A stretch of 64,000 bases of DNA from Prorocentrum cordatum (taxonomy: Eukaryota > Sar > Dinophyceae > Prorocentrales > Prorocentraceae): NCBI GenBank assembly GCA_963575745.1, contig CAUYUJ010003547.1:432001-496000 (forward strand), read 5' to 3'. The translations under genes were made by a program, and so were the position numbers. Numbering within the stretch: the first letter of the stretch is position 1; each line of letters begins with the position of its first letter. Below, piece by piece: positions 32,000 to 41,802 of the stretch. The notes under the pieces were generated by a model. It saw only the letters and a list, made by a program, of their open reading frames with translations, did not search any database and was not told where the DNA came from.

Positions 32000-33108
32000 T
32001 CACTCCGGATCGTCAACAAGGTGCTGCTCCCACTCCAGCCCGTAGTCGAAATTGAGTTTTCTGCTCTCCACCGTCGCCTGGAAGACTCTGCCCTCGCCGA
32101 GGTGGAACGAACTCGTTTCCGGGTCTGCCCAGAGCGCGCTTTTTGCGAACCCCCAGGTCAGGAACAAGGACTTAGCTCCGAAAACCATCGTCCTAGCGAC
32201 GCGTGCTTCAACAGGTAGAGGTCCTGTGCTGCCCACACCGGCTTGTCCAGCACCAGCTTCGCAGCACGAAATTTCGACACCGCTGTGTCTCGGTCGGCTG
32301 CCGAACCAACTTTGGCGAACATGAGGTTTACGAATTCCCCCATTGAATAGAATTCGAGCGGGCTGGGAGCTCCGGCGTACCATAGCTGGTCTCAGAGCCA
32401 CTTCTCCGCCTCCGATTTACTTCCAAGCGAATCCAAGTTTCCGAAGATGGCCGCATGCTGGATCGAGGGGCCGCGGTCGGAGGTGAGAGAGCACAACTCT
32501 GCTTCCCATTTGCTCAGACGATCTGCGATGCTTCCCGCCAGTCCCGATCCTGAAAGATACGATGCTCGTGAAGCATTCTGCGACAGCTTCGCCTGAGCCT
32601 CCGGTCTGTCCAAACGATCCCAGAGCACAGCGGAATCGTGTTCGATTGCCTTGAACTGGTCGGTTCACTGCTGCTTCAGTGCGGTCACCTCGTGGTTCAC
32701 GCTGGCGACCTGCTCCAGGAAGGGCTGCAGCTTGTGGTCCATCAGGCCAGCGATCGCTGTCAATGTGACTTCACCTTGTTGTTGCTGTGGGGGCACCGCT
32801 GCTTGCAAATGTGCTTCCGTCGGCATCGTAGGAGTTGCCATCACGTGCACCTCCAGTCGGGGTGGGGAAAGGTCGATACCAGCCATCTCGTGAAGTGGGC
32901 TAAACAAGCTTTGGCGAACGTCGCGCTCCAGTACTCCTCGGACTGGAGTTCCTGGCGCTCTCGTAATGGCCATCGTGAGGTATTGGGGATAAGACGGGAA
33001 AAGGTCGCGTGGTGAGTGAGCGTGCTGACAGATTGCAAGGGATCGGGGGTACCCAAACCAGAGGGCCCGTGAGAGACCTCCTGGTGGTTCCCCCATTGTG
33101 GCGCTCAA
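32000..33108 (-). pseudogene. LINE ORF1, interrupted by in-frame TGA codons
   Basis: Starts with MSATMGEPPGGLSRALWF at 33108, inside sequence that still resembles the 5' monomers. A helical, Gln-rich part (LMDHKLQPFLEQVASVNHEV, about 32750) precedes TGA at 32667. The same frame continues FKAIEHDSAVLWDRLDRPE to another TGA at 32394, then FVNLMFAKVGSAADRDTAV and VLDKPVWAAQDLYLLKHAS. It then moves to a second frame: SLFLTWGFAKSALWADPETS to about 32000. The latter part resembles the RNA-binding C-terminal region of LINE ORF1 proteins (W ... DRP ... WGF). The role would be RNA chaperone in the element RNP. Confidence 0.6.
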
Positions 33109-33820
33109 GATGCCATGTCTGCTTTATCGCGGTGATAATGAAGCTCTCAAGGGAGACGGGTCGCGGGTGAAAAACGAGCGCCTCGTTCAAGACATCTTCA
33201 TAATATGGGCGCGAAGGGGCCCGTGAGATACTTTGCACAGGTTCCCCGTAGGGTGCGTGAATGTTGTGCTTGCTACATCGCGGTGATCATGAAGCTCTCA
33301 AGACAGGGGTCGCGGGTGTAGAACGAACGCCTCGGTCAAGACATCCCCAACGTATGGATTCGAGGTGGCCCGTGAGATACCCCTGGACGGTTTCCCCGTA
33401 GGGTGCTCGAATGGTGTGTTTGCTACATCGCGGTGATCATGAAGCTCTCAAGGCAGGGGTCGTGGATGTATAACGAACGCCTCGTTCAAGACACACCCAC
33501 GGTATGGACGCCAAGGGGCGCGTGAGATACCCCTGGACGGTTCTCCATTGGGGCTGTTAAATGTTATGTTTGCTACATCGCGGTGACCATGCAGTTCTCA
33601 AGACGGGGGTCGCGGGTGTAATACGAACGTTTGGTTCAAGACATCCCCACAAGTTGGGCGCGAACGGGCCCGTGAGATAGTCCCTGGAGGTTCCCCGTGA
33701 GGTACCCTCTGGCGGTTGCCCCTTGGCGAACTCAAGTGCTATGCCTGCCGTATTGCGGAGATCATTCAGCTCTCAGAAGAGAGGGTTCGTGGGTGCAAAA
33801 TGAGCGCGACTCTGCCAGCG
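33060..33820 (-). repeat. 150-bp tandem monomers at the LINE 5' end
   Basis: On the plus strand, TGCTACATCGCGGTGATCAT begins units at 33271 and 33421 (with variants at 33120 and 33571), spacing 150-151 bp. A diverged unit start appears near 33746 after a 175-bp unit. Each unit carries GAAGCTCTCAAG, GGGTCGCGGGTG, CGCCTCG(T/G)TCAAGACA and GGCCCGTGAGATA. ORF1 begins within the last, partial unit. Confidence 0.8.
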
Positions 33821-34237
33821 AGGCCACACCCCAGCTCGGACAGTTGGCGCGAGCCCCGCATTTGCCCGAGCACGAAACATCATCAGGAAGTTTCAGTGGC
33901 GCTGGCGAAATGGGGCGCCTTCTCCATTTCAACAATATCCTTCATTCTCTACAGCCAAGACGCTGAAAGAAGGAACGCCTCGGGTGCGGAAGTGGCTCGA
34001 TGTTCCTTACGTTCTTAAGTTCTTCCATGGTTCCTCCTCCATCACTCCTTGTGCACCTAGGCGCTTCTAGGGCCAAGAAGGGGTTTCGTTCCTTGTTTAG
34101 CGTTCCTTCTGATAGTACCTCGACTGGAACTCCTTCCTCCTCTTCCGTAGCCGCGTTGGTTCAAGCTCAGCGCAGTTTTTCCCTGCGCAGCGAGACATAA
34201 AGAAACTATCCCGTCTCTGAGAGGCGGCAAGCTCGCG
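33821..34237 (+). promoter_or_regulatory. Upstream region of the secreted-protein gene
   Basis: About 400 bp between the LINE 5' monomers and the ATG at 34238. No TATA box, as expected in dinoflagellates. Nothing in it can be assigned a defined regulatory role. Confidence 0.3.
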
Positions 34238-34861
34238 ATGATGCTCCTGCTCTGGGCGCTCTGGGTGCTTGCATTACTGGGCGCGGCCTCCTCTCAAGAC
34301 GTCGACGCTTCACCTGACAGCAGGAGTCACGTCCCCTCCGTCGACATCAGCCTCCACAAGTCCTTCGAGTTCACTAATCTCTTCACTGGCGGCCCCAAGC
34401 AGCCTTCCATGAAGATCTTGTCGGCGGCAGGCCTGGAGGACCTCAACCGGCTTGCGCAGACGAGACTGGCAGAGATGGAACAGTACGCCCAGGACGCGCT
34501 GACCAGCAAGGTGATCCTTGCAAGGGCGGAGATGAACTCGTCGCGGCAGCGCTTCCAGGCTGTCGCGGACCAGGTCGCCAAGGAGGTGGAGGCCCGCACG
34601 GCCAGGTTGGAGCAGCAGTGGTTGCAGTTGGCGGTGGCATCTGGGCACGGCCAGGTGGGGAAGTGCTGCTGCGCTCAGGACGAGGACTGCGTCTGGCACA
34701 ACTTCGCGGTCGGCGGCGACCGCGACTGCCCCGTGGGCATGCAAGACTACCGTGACCGGGTGAAGCCCAGCGCCAGGGGGCTCACTTCCTCCGGCGCCGT
34801 GGACACCTTGCTGTCACAGTGCGTGCAGTCGACAGGCTGGACTCGAGGAACCAAAAGCTAG
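34238..34861 (+). CDS. Secreted protein with coiled-coil region, unknown family
   Basis: ATG at 34238 opens a clear signal peptide: MMLLLWALWVLALLGAASSQ. A charged helical stretch follows (LEDLNRLAQTRLAEMEQYAQ ... VAKEVEARTARLEQQWLQLA, about 34430-34635), probably coiled coil. The C-terminal third is Cys-containing (KCCCAQDEDCVW, CPVGM, LLSQCVQ). The frame ends in TAG at 34859-34861, ten bases before a MITE-like repeat. It may instead splice into the acidic ShKT protein downstream, with the repeats lying in the intron. It would enter the secretory pathway. No known family. Confidence 0.6.
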   Translation: MMLLLWALWVLALLGAASSQDVDASPDSRSHVPSVDISLHKSFEFTNLFTGGPKQPSMKILSAAGLEDLNRLAQTRLAEMEQYAQDALTSKVILARAEMNSSRQRFQAVADQVAKEVEARTARLEQQWLQLAVASGHGQVGKCCCAQDEDCVWHNFAVGGDRDCPVGMQDYRDRVKPSARGLTSSGAVDTLLSQCVQSTGWTRGTKS

Positions 34862-34870
34862 ATAGAAGTA

Positions 34871-35001
34871 CAAACTTTCGGAGGTCCGCGCGGATTTCCT
34901 GGGTCGGCGCTGGAACACCTTTAGAGCGGCGGCGCCGGAGGCGTCGCCAGGAGGGGGGGATTCAGACCCGCCCCAAGAATTCCGTGCGGACCTCCGAAAT
35001 G
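34871..35001 (+). repeat. MITE-like inverted-repeat element, copy 1
   Basis: About 131 bp with imperfect 35-40-bp terminal inverted repeats: left CTTTCGGAGGTCCGCGCGGA, right TCCGTGCGGACCTCCGAAAT. The internal part is GC-rich (GGCGGCGCCGGAGGC). Related elements lie at 35398-35539 and 54493-54625. Confidence 0.7.
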
Positions 35002-35038
35002 TGTGTAATCATATATCTAGCTTTTTGTTCTTCCTCTG

Positions 35039-35215
35039 AGGCTGGACGGAGCGCCCGTGGGCGCCGCCCAGGGCGCCCGCCGGCGCCGCGGAGGCCGCCG
35101 GGCCCGCCGGGGTGCCCGCCGTGGAGGTGGAGGCCGGGGGCCCTGCGTCGGTGAAGCTGGGTGACGAGGAGCTCGGCGACGGGGCCGTGCTCCCCGTTCC
35201 TTACCACCCACCAAA
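35039..35215 (+). CDS. Possible small exon between the two MITE-like repeats
   Basis: One plus-strand frame reads AGVPAVEVEAGGPASVKLGD then EELGDGAVLPVPY, with an acidic, Pro/Ala-rich composition similar to the downstream ShKT protein (VEVHAELPAEEELSG). CTCTGAG at 35035-35041 could be its acceptor. No domain. It is proposed only because its composition links the signal-peptide exon to the acidic exon. Confidence 0.25.
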
Positions 35216-35397
35216 TCACCCCAACCAAACCCGAAGGCTTTAGTTTGCCCTCCATTTCCAGTGTGGGGGGGGAACTAGGGAACATTGAGAAACACATATA
35301 TGGAACCCGTACCCCCCCAAACCCGAAATTCGGGTCTTCGGGTTGGGTTGGGGTGGTCTGGTAGGTAGTCAGTTCCTGGGGCGCGGGGGCCGCTGTG

Positions 35398-35539
35398 CCG
35401 AAACTCTTGGCGGTCCGCGCGGATTTCTTGGATCGGCGCTAGAGCCTCCTGGCGGCGCCTCCTGCGCCACTTCTGGCGCGTGGAGCGCGCCAGGAAGGAG
35501 GGCCCAGCGCCGATCCAAGCGGACCTTCGAAACTTTCTG
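35398..35539 (+). repeat. MITE-like inverted-repeat element, copy 2
   Basis: Left end GGTCCGCGCGGATTTCTTGG then ATCGGCGCT; right end AGCGCCGATCCAAGCGGACC. The internal CCTGGCGGCGCCTCC and GGAGCGCGCCAGG also pair. It ends three bases before the ATG used here for the acidic ShKT protein, so an upstream extension of that frame would translate the repeat. Confidence 0.75.
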
Positions 35540-35542
35540 TTT

Positions 35543-37717
35543 ATGAGTCCTCTTCTGGAGGAGGACCCCGTGGACGCCGTCCACGTCGAGGTCCACGCAG
35601 AGCTCCCGGCCGAGGAGGAATTGAGCGGCAAAGATCCCAAGAAATTGGAGCCCGTGATCCCCGGGGGCTTGCCGGTGACCCTGGAGTCCCCGCTGGTGAC
35701 CCCAGAGGAGGAGGAGGAGGAGGAGGAGGAGGAGGAGGAGGCCCCGCTTGTGACGCCAGTGACGCCAGAGGAGGACCCGCCAGTGAAACCCGACAAGCCC
35801 GCGGCGCCGGGCGGGTCGCCAGAGGAGCTCAACGACCGGTCCGTGTTCTTGCCAGCAGGGGGCGAGCCACCCGCTCTTGGAGGTGCGGCGGCACTCCCGC
35901 CGGTGAAGCCAGGCCCGGCTGCGGAGGATGCCGAGGGGGAGGAGGACCCGCTGGTGAAGCCCGAGACCAAGTGGCCCCTCGCCCTCGGCGAACATGACCC
36001 TGCTGTGAAGCCAGGAGCCCCCGCTGCCGAGGAGGAGGAAGAGGAGGAGGAGGAGGTGGAGGAGGCCCCGCTTGTGACGCCAGAGGAGGACCCGCCAGTG
36101 AAACCCGACAAGCCCGCGGCGCCGGGCGGGTCGCCAGAGGAGCTCAACGACAGGTCCGTGTTCTTGCCAGCAGGGGGCGAGCCACCCGCTCTTGGAGGTG
36201 CGGCGGCACTCCCGCCGGTGAAGCCAGGCCCGGCTGCGGAGGATGCCGAGGGGGAGGAGGACCCGCTGGTGAAGCCCGAGACCAAGTGGCCCCTCGCCCT
36301 CGGCGAACATGACCCTGCTGTGAAGCCAGGAGCCCCCGCTGCCGAGGAGGAGGAGGAGGAGGAGGAGGAGGAGGAGGAGGAGGAGGACCCGCCAAGGCCA
36401 GGGAGCCGGGCCGTGGAGGAGGAGGATCCGCCAGTGGAGCCTGGCATGCTCGTGAAGCCAGACGTGGAGGATGAGGATGACCCGCCATTGATGCCCGACA
36501 GACTTGTGCAGCCAGGGGCCCCAGTTGTGGAGGAGGAGGAGGAGGAGGAGGAGGACCCGCCAGGGAAGCCCGACAAGCCTGCGAAGCCAGAGGATCCGTC
36601 CGTGAAGCCTGAGGTTCAAGTGGACGCCACAGGACGCCCAATCCCCGTCGAGTTCCCCAACGGCTCGAGCGAGAAGCCAGACCCAAACAACGAGGCGACG
36701 CTTGAGAAGCCCGAGAAGCCTGCGACGCCAGACGAGTCGCCGGAGGAGCTCCGCAACGGAACAGTTCTCCTGCCGGGGGGAGGCGAGCCACCCGCTCTTG
36801 GAGGCGCAGCGGTCCCGCCAGTGAAGCCAGGCCTGGCTGTAGATGATGCCGTGGGGGAGCCCGTGGACGGAGAGCCGCTGGCGACGCCCGAGCTCCCCGT
36901 CCAGGCCCACGGGGATGGTCAGGGGGCTGGCACCACGGGCCCAGGGGAGCTGGAGGAGGTCGGGATGCCGCCGCGGCCCGAGGCCCCGCCTGGCAGCAAC
37001 GGCTCGGGCCTGCCGCCGCTGCAGCCCGGGCCGGCACGGGACGCAACCAGCGAGGCGCCTGCGCCGGGCGGCGCGCCGAGAAGCGATGGCGAGACCCCCG
37101 AGCGGTTACCCGAGGAGGTGTCCGAGGTGCCCGGCAGCGATGGGCCGCCAGAGGGGGGCGCGCCCTGCGAAGACACGCCTGGGTTTCTGGACGAGCGGCA
37201 CGAGCCGTGCGGGGCGTGGGCCTCCCGCCAGGTCGAGTGCCACAGGGCCACGGAGGAGATCGGCTTCTCGCAGGACGGCGAGAATGCCGTGGTCCGCAGC
37301 TGCCGCAAGTCGTGCGGCCTGTGCGGCAGCAGGCCAGCGGGCGCTCCCGCCCCCGAGGTGGATGGCACGGCGCCGCAGCCCACCGCACCAGAGACGACGG
37401 AGCCAGAGAACACGACGCTGGAGGCGGCGACGCCGTGCGACTGCGACGACGAGGAGACCGTGCACGTGAAGATCACCGCAGTGCTGACCCCGAAGACTCA
37501 AGCGCCCGGCGGCTCGCTGGCCCAGCGGGCAGCGCGCGGCGGAGGCCGGCGCTACGGCTCGGGCTGCGACTGCTCGGGCGGGCGCGGCGGAAGCGCGCCG
37601 CCGGTGCACGTGGAGATCGCGGGCGCGGAGAACTCGCCAGTGTCGGCGGTCGCCCGTGCACTCACCGCCGCCGTGGCAGCCCCAGACGTTGAGACCACGC
37701 CGGACGATGTTCCGTGA
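35543..37717 (+). CDS. Acidic Pro/Glu-rich protein with one ShKT domain
   Basis: ATG at 35543 (MSPLLEEDPVDAVHVEVHA) is chosen because the frame upstream is MITE-derived; a CTCTTCTGGAG acceptor just after it is the alternative. Residues 1-500 are low-complexity: PPVKPDKPAAPGGSPEEL and SVFLPAGGEPPALGGAAALP modules separated by poly-Glu. One module is tandemly duplicated at a 315-bp offset (35771 and 36086) and a third, diverged copy sits at about 36719-36900. Near the C-terminus (37165-37325) is an ShKT cysteine-rich domain: CEDTPGFLDERHEPC, CHRATEEIGFS, SCRKSCGLC. Two Cys pairs follow (CDCDD, CDCSGG). TGA at 37715-37717. ShKT domains occur in secreted proteins. This exon has no signal peptide, so the one at 34238 may belong to it. 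Confidence 0.65.
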   Translation: MSPLLEEDPVDAVHVEVHAELPAEEELSGKDPKKLEPVIPGGLPVTLESPLVTPEEEEEEEEEEEEAPLVTPVTPEEDPPVKPDKPAAPGGSPEELNDRSVFLPAGGEPPALGGAAALPPVKPGPAAEDAEGEEDPLVKPETKWPLALGEHDPAVKPGAPAAEEEEEEEEEVEEAPLVTPEEDPPVKPDKPAAPGGSPEELNDRSVFLPAGGEPPALGGAAALPPVKPGPAAEDAEGEEDPLVKPETKWPLALGEHDPAVKPGAPAAEEEEEEEEEEEEEEDPPRPGSRAVEEEDPPVEPGMLVKPDVEDEDDPPLMPDRLVQPGAPVVEEEEEEEEDPPGKPDKPAKPEDPSVKPEVQVDATGRPIPVEFPNGSSEKPDPNNEATLEKPEKPATPDESPEELRNGTVLLPGGGEPPALGGAAVPPVKPGLAVDDAVGEPVDGEPLATPELPVQAHGDGQGAGTTGPGELEEVGMPPRPEAPPGSNGSGLPPLQPGPARDATSEAPAPGGAPRSDGETPERLPEEVSEVPGSDGPPEGGAPCEDTPGFLDERHEPCGAWASRQVECHRATEEIGFSQDGENAVVRSCRKSCGLCGSRPAGAPAPEVDGTAPQPTAPETTEPENTTLEAATPCDCDDEETVHVKITAVLTPKTQAPGGSLAQRAARGGGRRYGSGCDCSGGRGGSAPPVHVEIAGAENSPVSAVARALTAAVAAPDVETTPDDVP

Positions 37718-39040
37718 GGTGCGAGCCTCCTGCTGCGCCCGATCCTCGCCGACGTCATTCTCGTTCTTCTCCACCCTCCTTCCCCTCCACTTGTGCTGTC
37801 TCGACTCCTCCTGCCCCCCCCCAGCCGCGTGGGAGCCGCCCCCGCAGCGTGCGGACGCCGCCTGGGGCCCAACATCGCAGAACAAACATTTGAGGCAAGC
37901 CTATTCGCCCAGGACGGAAGAATTTCCAAGTGATAGGCGAATCGTGATGAGAGGTTTGCGGTGGAGAATCAGCGCCGCCTAATGCACAGTAGATACGAGA
38001 TGGGCCTCTTTGGGGTTTTGTTTGCGGTCTCGGGGACGATGTTTCACTCGCAATGTCTGTTCGGGCTCCCCCTCGTGGGGGCCTGTTGGGCTCTTGTGGA
38101 CCTCTGGGTCGCCTTGAGGATCTTTTGCGCCGTCTGGGGGCCCTCTCCGCTGTCTCGGGCTGTTTGGAGCGATCTTTGGGTGCCGTCGTGGGAAATCGGA
38201 AATCGGAAGCCAAAGAAGCGAGAACGTGATAATCCAGTAAAAACGTAAGGATGACCTGTGGATTTTGCCTCTTAGGGCCGTCTTGGGAATTATGGTGTCG
38301 CGGTCTATCTTTGAGCACTCTTGAGCTCTTTCAGGGCCGTGTTGGCCGTGTGTTTTCTTTGTATGTCGAATGTGTGAAGCCTCCTGGCGGCCTGAGGGGG
38401 CCCCTGAGGGCTTTTTGGGTGGCCTGATGGCGGTTTCGGGGTTAATGTTTGGGGGCATGGCTCGACATGTCAGCTCGGGCTCCCCCTCTTGAACCCTTCT
38501 TGGGGCCCTCTTCGGAGTCCTCTCGGGCCGTCTTAGGGCCCTCATTGGGGCGCGCGGGCCGTCTTGAGGCGATCTTTGGGGCCTCTTTGGCCGTCGTGGG
38601 CAGTGGGGAGCCCGACAAAAGCAGACGCCAGACAAAAAAACAGCTGACAAGGAAATCATGTTTTTGCCTATTTTGGGGCCCTCTTAGAGGTCTTCGAAAG
38701 TCTGTTTGGCCGCACGCTGCTTACGACGAGAGGGTTTGGTCCTTCGCCAGGCGAATATTCATGGGTAAGAGGGAGCGTTCCGGATGGGGGGCTATTTGCC
38801 AAGTAGGCTGTCTAGAAGGAGTATATGCGAATAGGCATCAGGTGTGGAGGAAGAGCAGGAGGAGGATGAGCACAGCCAAACCGCATGATTGCCAAGAGTA
38901 TTCTTGCATCTTTGCCTCGTCGGCCCACCTTTGGCCACTTCTGCTGGCCAGCCCCACCTTCGAAAAAAGCTTTAAACGTGGGTGTCCAAGGGCCTTGCAT
39001 CCTTACTGCGCGTCCCTGTGATCCTGTCGCGCGGCATGCG
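37718..39040 (+). other. 3' flank and dispersed repeats
   Basis: 37718-37990 is pyrimidine-rich and could be 3' UTR. 38010-38700 holds two blocks of inverted CTTGGGGxCC-type repeats with AT-rich cores (AAGCGAGAACGTGATAATCC at about 38213; ACAGCTGACAAGGAAATCAT at about 38640). 38880-39015 is copy 2 of the SINE-like repeat seen at 27300. No gene is supported. Confidence 0.6.
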
Positions 39041-39045
39041 GAGGA

Positions 39046-39300
39046 GTGGAGGATCCCCTCCACCTCCTGAGCTGGCCCTATGCCGCCGCCCCGACCGGAG
39101 AGGCCCTTTACGAGGACGGCGCCTCGGAGGGCGCGGGCGCGGGCGCGGGTGGGGCGCCGAGCACCGTGCCGGTCGGCACCGGCAGCACCGACGGCGCGTA
39201 CACCTCGGTGGTGGCCATGGACCGCGGCGCCACGATGGAGGAGGGGTACCCCAGGATCGGTACAAAGAAAGCGGCCCAGACATCAGGTGGATCGACCGCT
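39046..39300 (+). CDS. Possible exon, unknown function
   Basis: The frame reads LSWPYAAAPTGEALYEDGAS, then a Gly/Ala stretch, then VPVGTGSTDGAYTSVVAMDR and GATMEEGYPRIG. Composition and strong third-position G/C look coding. CACCTCCTGAG (39059-39069) could be an acceptor. Beyond about 39280 the frame loses coding character. No domain; the opposite strand is also open. Confidence 0.3.
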
Positions 39301-39599
39301 TCAATCCCGCAGTATTGTATTTCCAGCCTCTGTGGGTCGTTCGGCTTCGCGCCAAGCTCCATCAAGACCTGGTGTAGGACAAAACAGTGCCCCTGGGTAA
39401 TTAAGAGGTCGAGATCGTTCTGGACTCACGTATGACAACACAAATTATTACATTGGATGTTTTGGGAGTCCTGGAGGAGACTGGGCACCTATTCGGGCTC
39501 CCGAAGCATTCCCCGGGTCCTGGGTGCCGCCCACGGAATTGAAAACCGCCCCCCAGGGAAGCCTCGAGGAGAATGACCAGTTTCCACCAGCCTTTGTTC

Positions 39600-41700
39600 C
39601 CTCCCTCATCCTAGGAATCAGCGGGGGGAGCGATGCCGATACCACTGCAGAGGGGAAAGAGGGGAACTTGGTTTGACATCCGCAGCCACAGATCCACACT
39701 CACCCCTGGTAGCTTGGGCTGGAGGCATTTGCAGAGCCTGGATAACACATCCTGTCTCCGAGCGTTTCCCGCATACCACTTCTTATCAGTGTCTGGATCC
39801 GACGCTTCGGAGAGAGAGCCGAGAGGGCACGGGTCACCCAGTCCCCTCAGTTGCCCTCCAGAGGAGTAAACGAAACAAAGTTGGCAAAAGCAGACGAATT
39901 TCCCATCGTTGCAATCAGCCACAATGCACGTACGACCAAGCTAACGCAGGCGCTTCGGGTCCACCCGCAGCCTGTTAGAACTATTCACTCGAAGAGGGCA
40001 CTGCTCGGAACCCGAGCTCTTGAGACACTCGCTACATGTTCAAAACTTGCCTACCCAGTTCCAAGAGTGTGGTGGCCTCGTTTCTCTCGGTGCAGGGGGT
40101 GTGGGGGGATCGATGCGCCGGGCGCCCGCAAGATCAGTGCGAGGCCATCTCTTCATCAAATCCGCTGCACGAGAGGTGACCGCTTTGGCGACCTTTAGGG
40201 CAAGATTGAGCGCATCCGATGACCTGGGGTGCATGTGCATGAGGGCTTCTCCTCAGCCGCAGTGTCCGCAGCGGTGTTGCCTAGAACGTGCAGGCGCTCA
40301 GGCAGAGGCACAGACTCGTCATCCTCCTGGTGAGCCTTCTTGACTTGGGAAACGCGGTCCAGGCGGCCCTGGGCAACAGAAAACGTTTGTATCACACGCC
40401 CGTTGTAGGGCCTATGAGACCTGACAGTCAGAATGAGAAGTGTTGCGGTCAGTGAGCAACGCATGCGCACTCGCTGGGTCAGCAAACTCTGCGGCCACGC
40501 TGGTCTGAGGGTCGAAGCTCCCCGAGGCCCAACCATACGAGCCAGAGCTTTGCCGCTCTCACTCATCCGCACAACTCCTCATCCAGGACTGGAGCTCCCT
40601 CACCCTTGGGGAAGGCGGAGGGAGGCCTTTCTCGACGAACGCCTCAGTAAAGGATCCAAACCGAACGGCATCGAGGGCTTGCTCTTGTGAAGGAGGCGCT
40701 GGCCTATCCTCAGAGCGGGGTGTTCAAACAGTTCCGTGGAGCAAAGCAACTCCAAGCCAGGGGGTGGGTTCTCGAGCTCCTCCCTCACTCCGGTCAAAAG
40801 GGGAAGCCCCAGCAGTCTGACTCGGCCGTCCTCGCATCACGGTCAAAACCGTTGAATCACCGCGTCGTCGATTTGAGCACACAGCGGGCACTTGCCGTCG
40901 ATCACGCACACCGAAAACAGATCTGCTGAGAAGGAAAGCCTGCTGACAGGTAACTGCACGAACCGTGATCTCTGTTTCGCGGTCAGCTACTCAGACGCGA
41001 GAGTCCTGTGAACAACATCGCAACACACGCGCTCTCCTGCTCCGTGACAAAGTCCAGTCAACGCATACAGACATGGCTCCTCGCGGGCCCTTTACATATC
41101 TTCACGTACTAGGGTCGCCTCCAGGTGCGCTCCCAAGCTGAGCACACTTGCGGTCAGCAAAGAGACCGCAGAGTTGCTGTGGTCTGCAGCAACCACAACT
41201 CCCTGCAATGTCTGAGAGTTGGTGCCACACTTCCAAAACATGCAGCGTCATCCTCAATACGCGTTAAACTTGCGACCCCTGTCTCCGCAGGAGGGCTGCA
41301 TAGTCGATGCAGCATGCCTCCGAACCCGATGGACGGCTGCATCCGTCATACTGGGAGTCTCTTAGCCGCGTTGTACCCCCGCCAGGGTGCCAGCAATGAA
41401 CGCGTTAGCAGCGCGACTCCTCAGCGCGCGGCTTTGGCGGACTGAGTGGCGGGTCCTGAGAGTAACAGCTGACAGACGGGCCTTCGCCTTTAGCTTTCCT
41501 ACCCTTGACCCTTCGAGAAGTGCCTGCAGTGAAAGCAACATCGAGGTCGACTGCCGTTTTCTCATGGGCCCCGCCATGGCCCCGAACTCGCCCTGGACAC
41601 GGGAAGAGCAACTTCGGAATGAGGACACAAACGACCTTATCTCCGAGGACATGGACTTTCATCATCTACCTGATGGCCTTTCAGAGCGCCTCATCAGAGG
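39600..41700 (-). mobile_element. LINE 3' portion with RNase H-like motif and Cys-rich tail, minus strand
   Basis: At 40572-40195 the minus strand reads SQVKKAHQEDDESVPLPERL followed by HVLGNTAADTAAEE (about 40285-40245), the H and GN-x-AD signature that ends RNase H domains of LINEs. Farther 3', FVCFCQLCFVYSSGGQLRGL (about 39893-39835) has a CxxC pair typical of Cys/His tails. Upstream minus-strand frames (41665-41150) are open but lack clear RT motifs. Heavily decayed; the RT core is not recognised with confidence. Confidence 0.45.
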
Positions 41701-41802
41701 AACTCATATGTGAAATATGATCGACTGAGCTTTCCGACGTGATACCCTTGCCGTTGCCGCCAATGTAAATGTCACGCGACGTGCCAGAAGCACGGGAACC
41801 GA

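Larger units (their letters stand above)
28500..33800 (-). mobile_element. LINE (non-LTR retrotransposon) with ORF1, AP-endonuclease and RT, 5' monomers
   Basis: Reads from high to low coordinates: five 150-bp tandem monomers (33800-33060), ORF1 (33108-32000), AP-type endonuclease (31720-30740), RT (30613-29390) and RT C-terminal region (29277-28543). The order is standard for endonuclease-carrying LINEs. Frames are interrupted throughout, so the copy is dead, yet it is nearly full length. The exact 3' end and any tail are unclear. No target duplication could be assigned. Confidence 0.85.
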
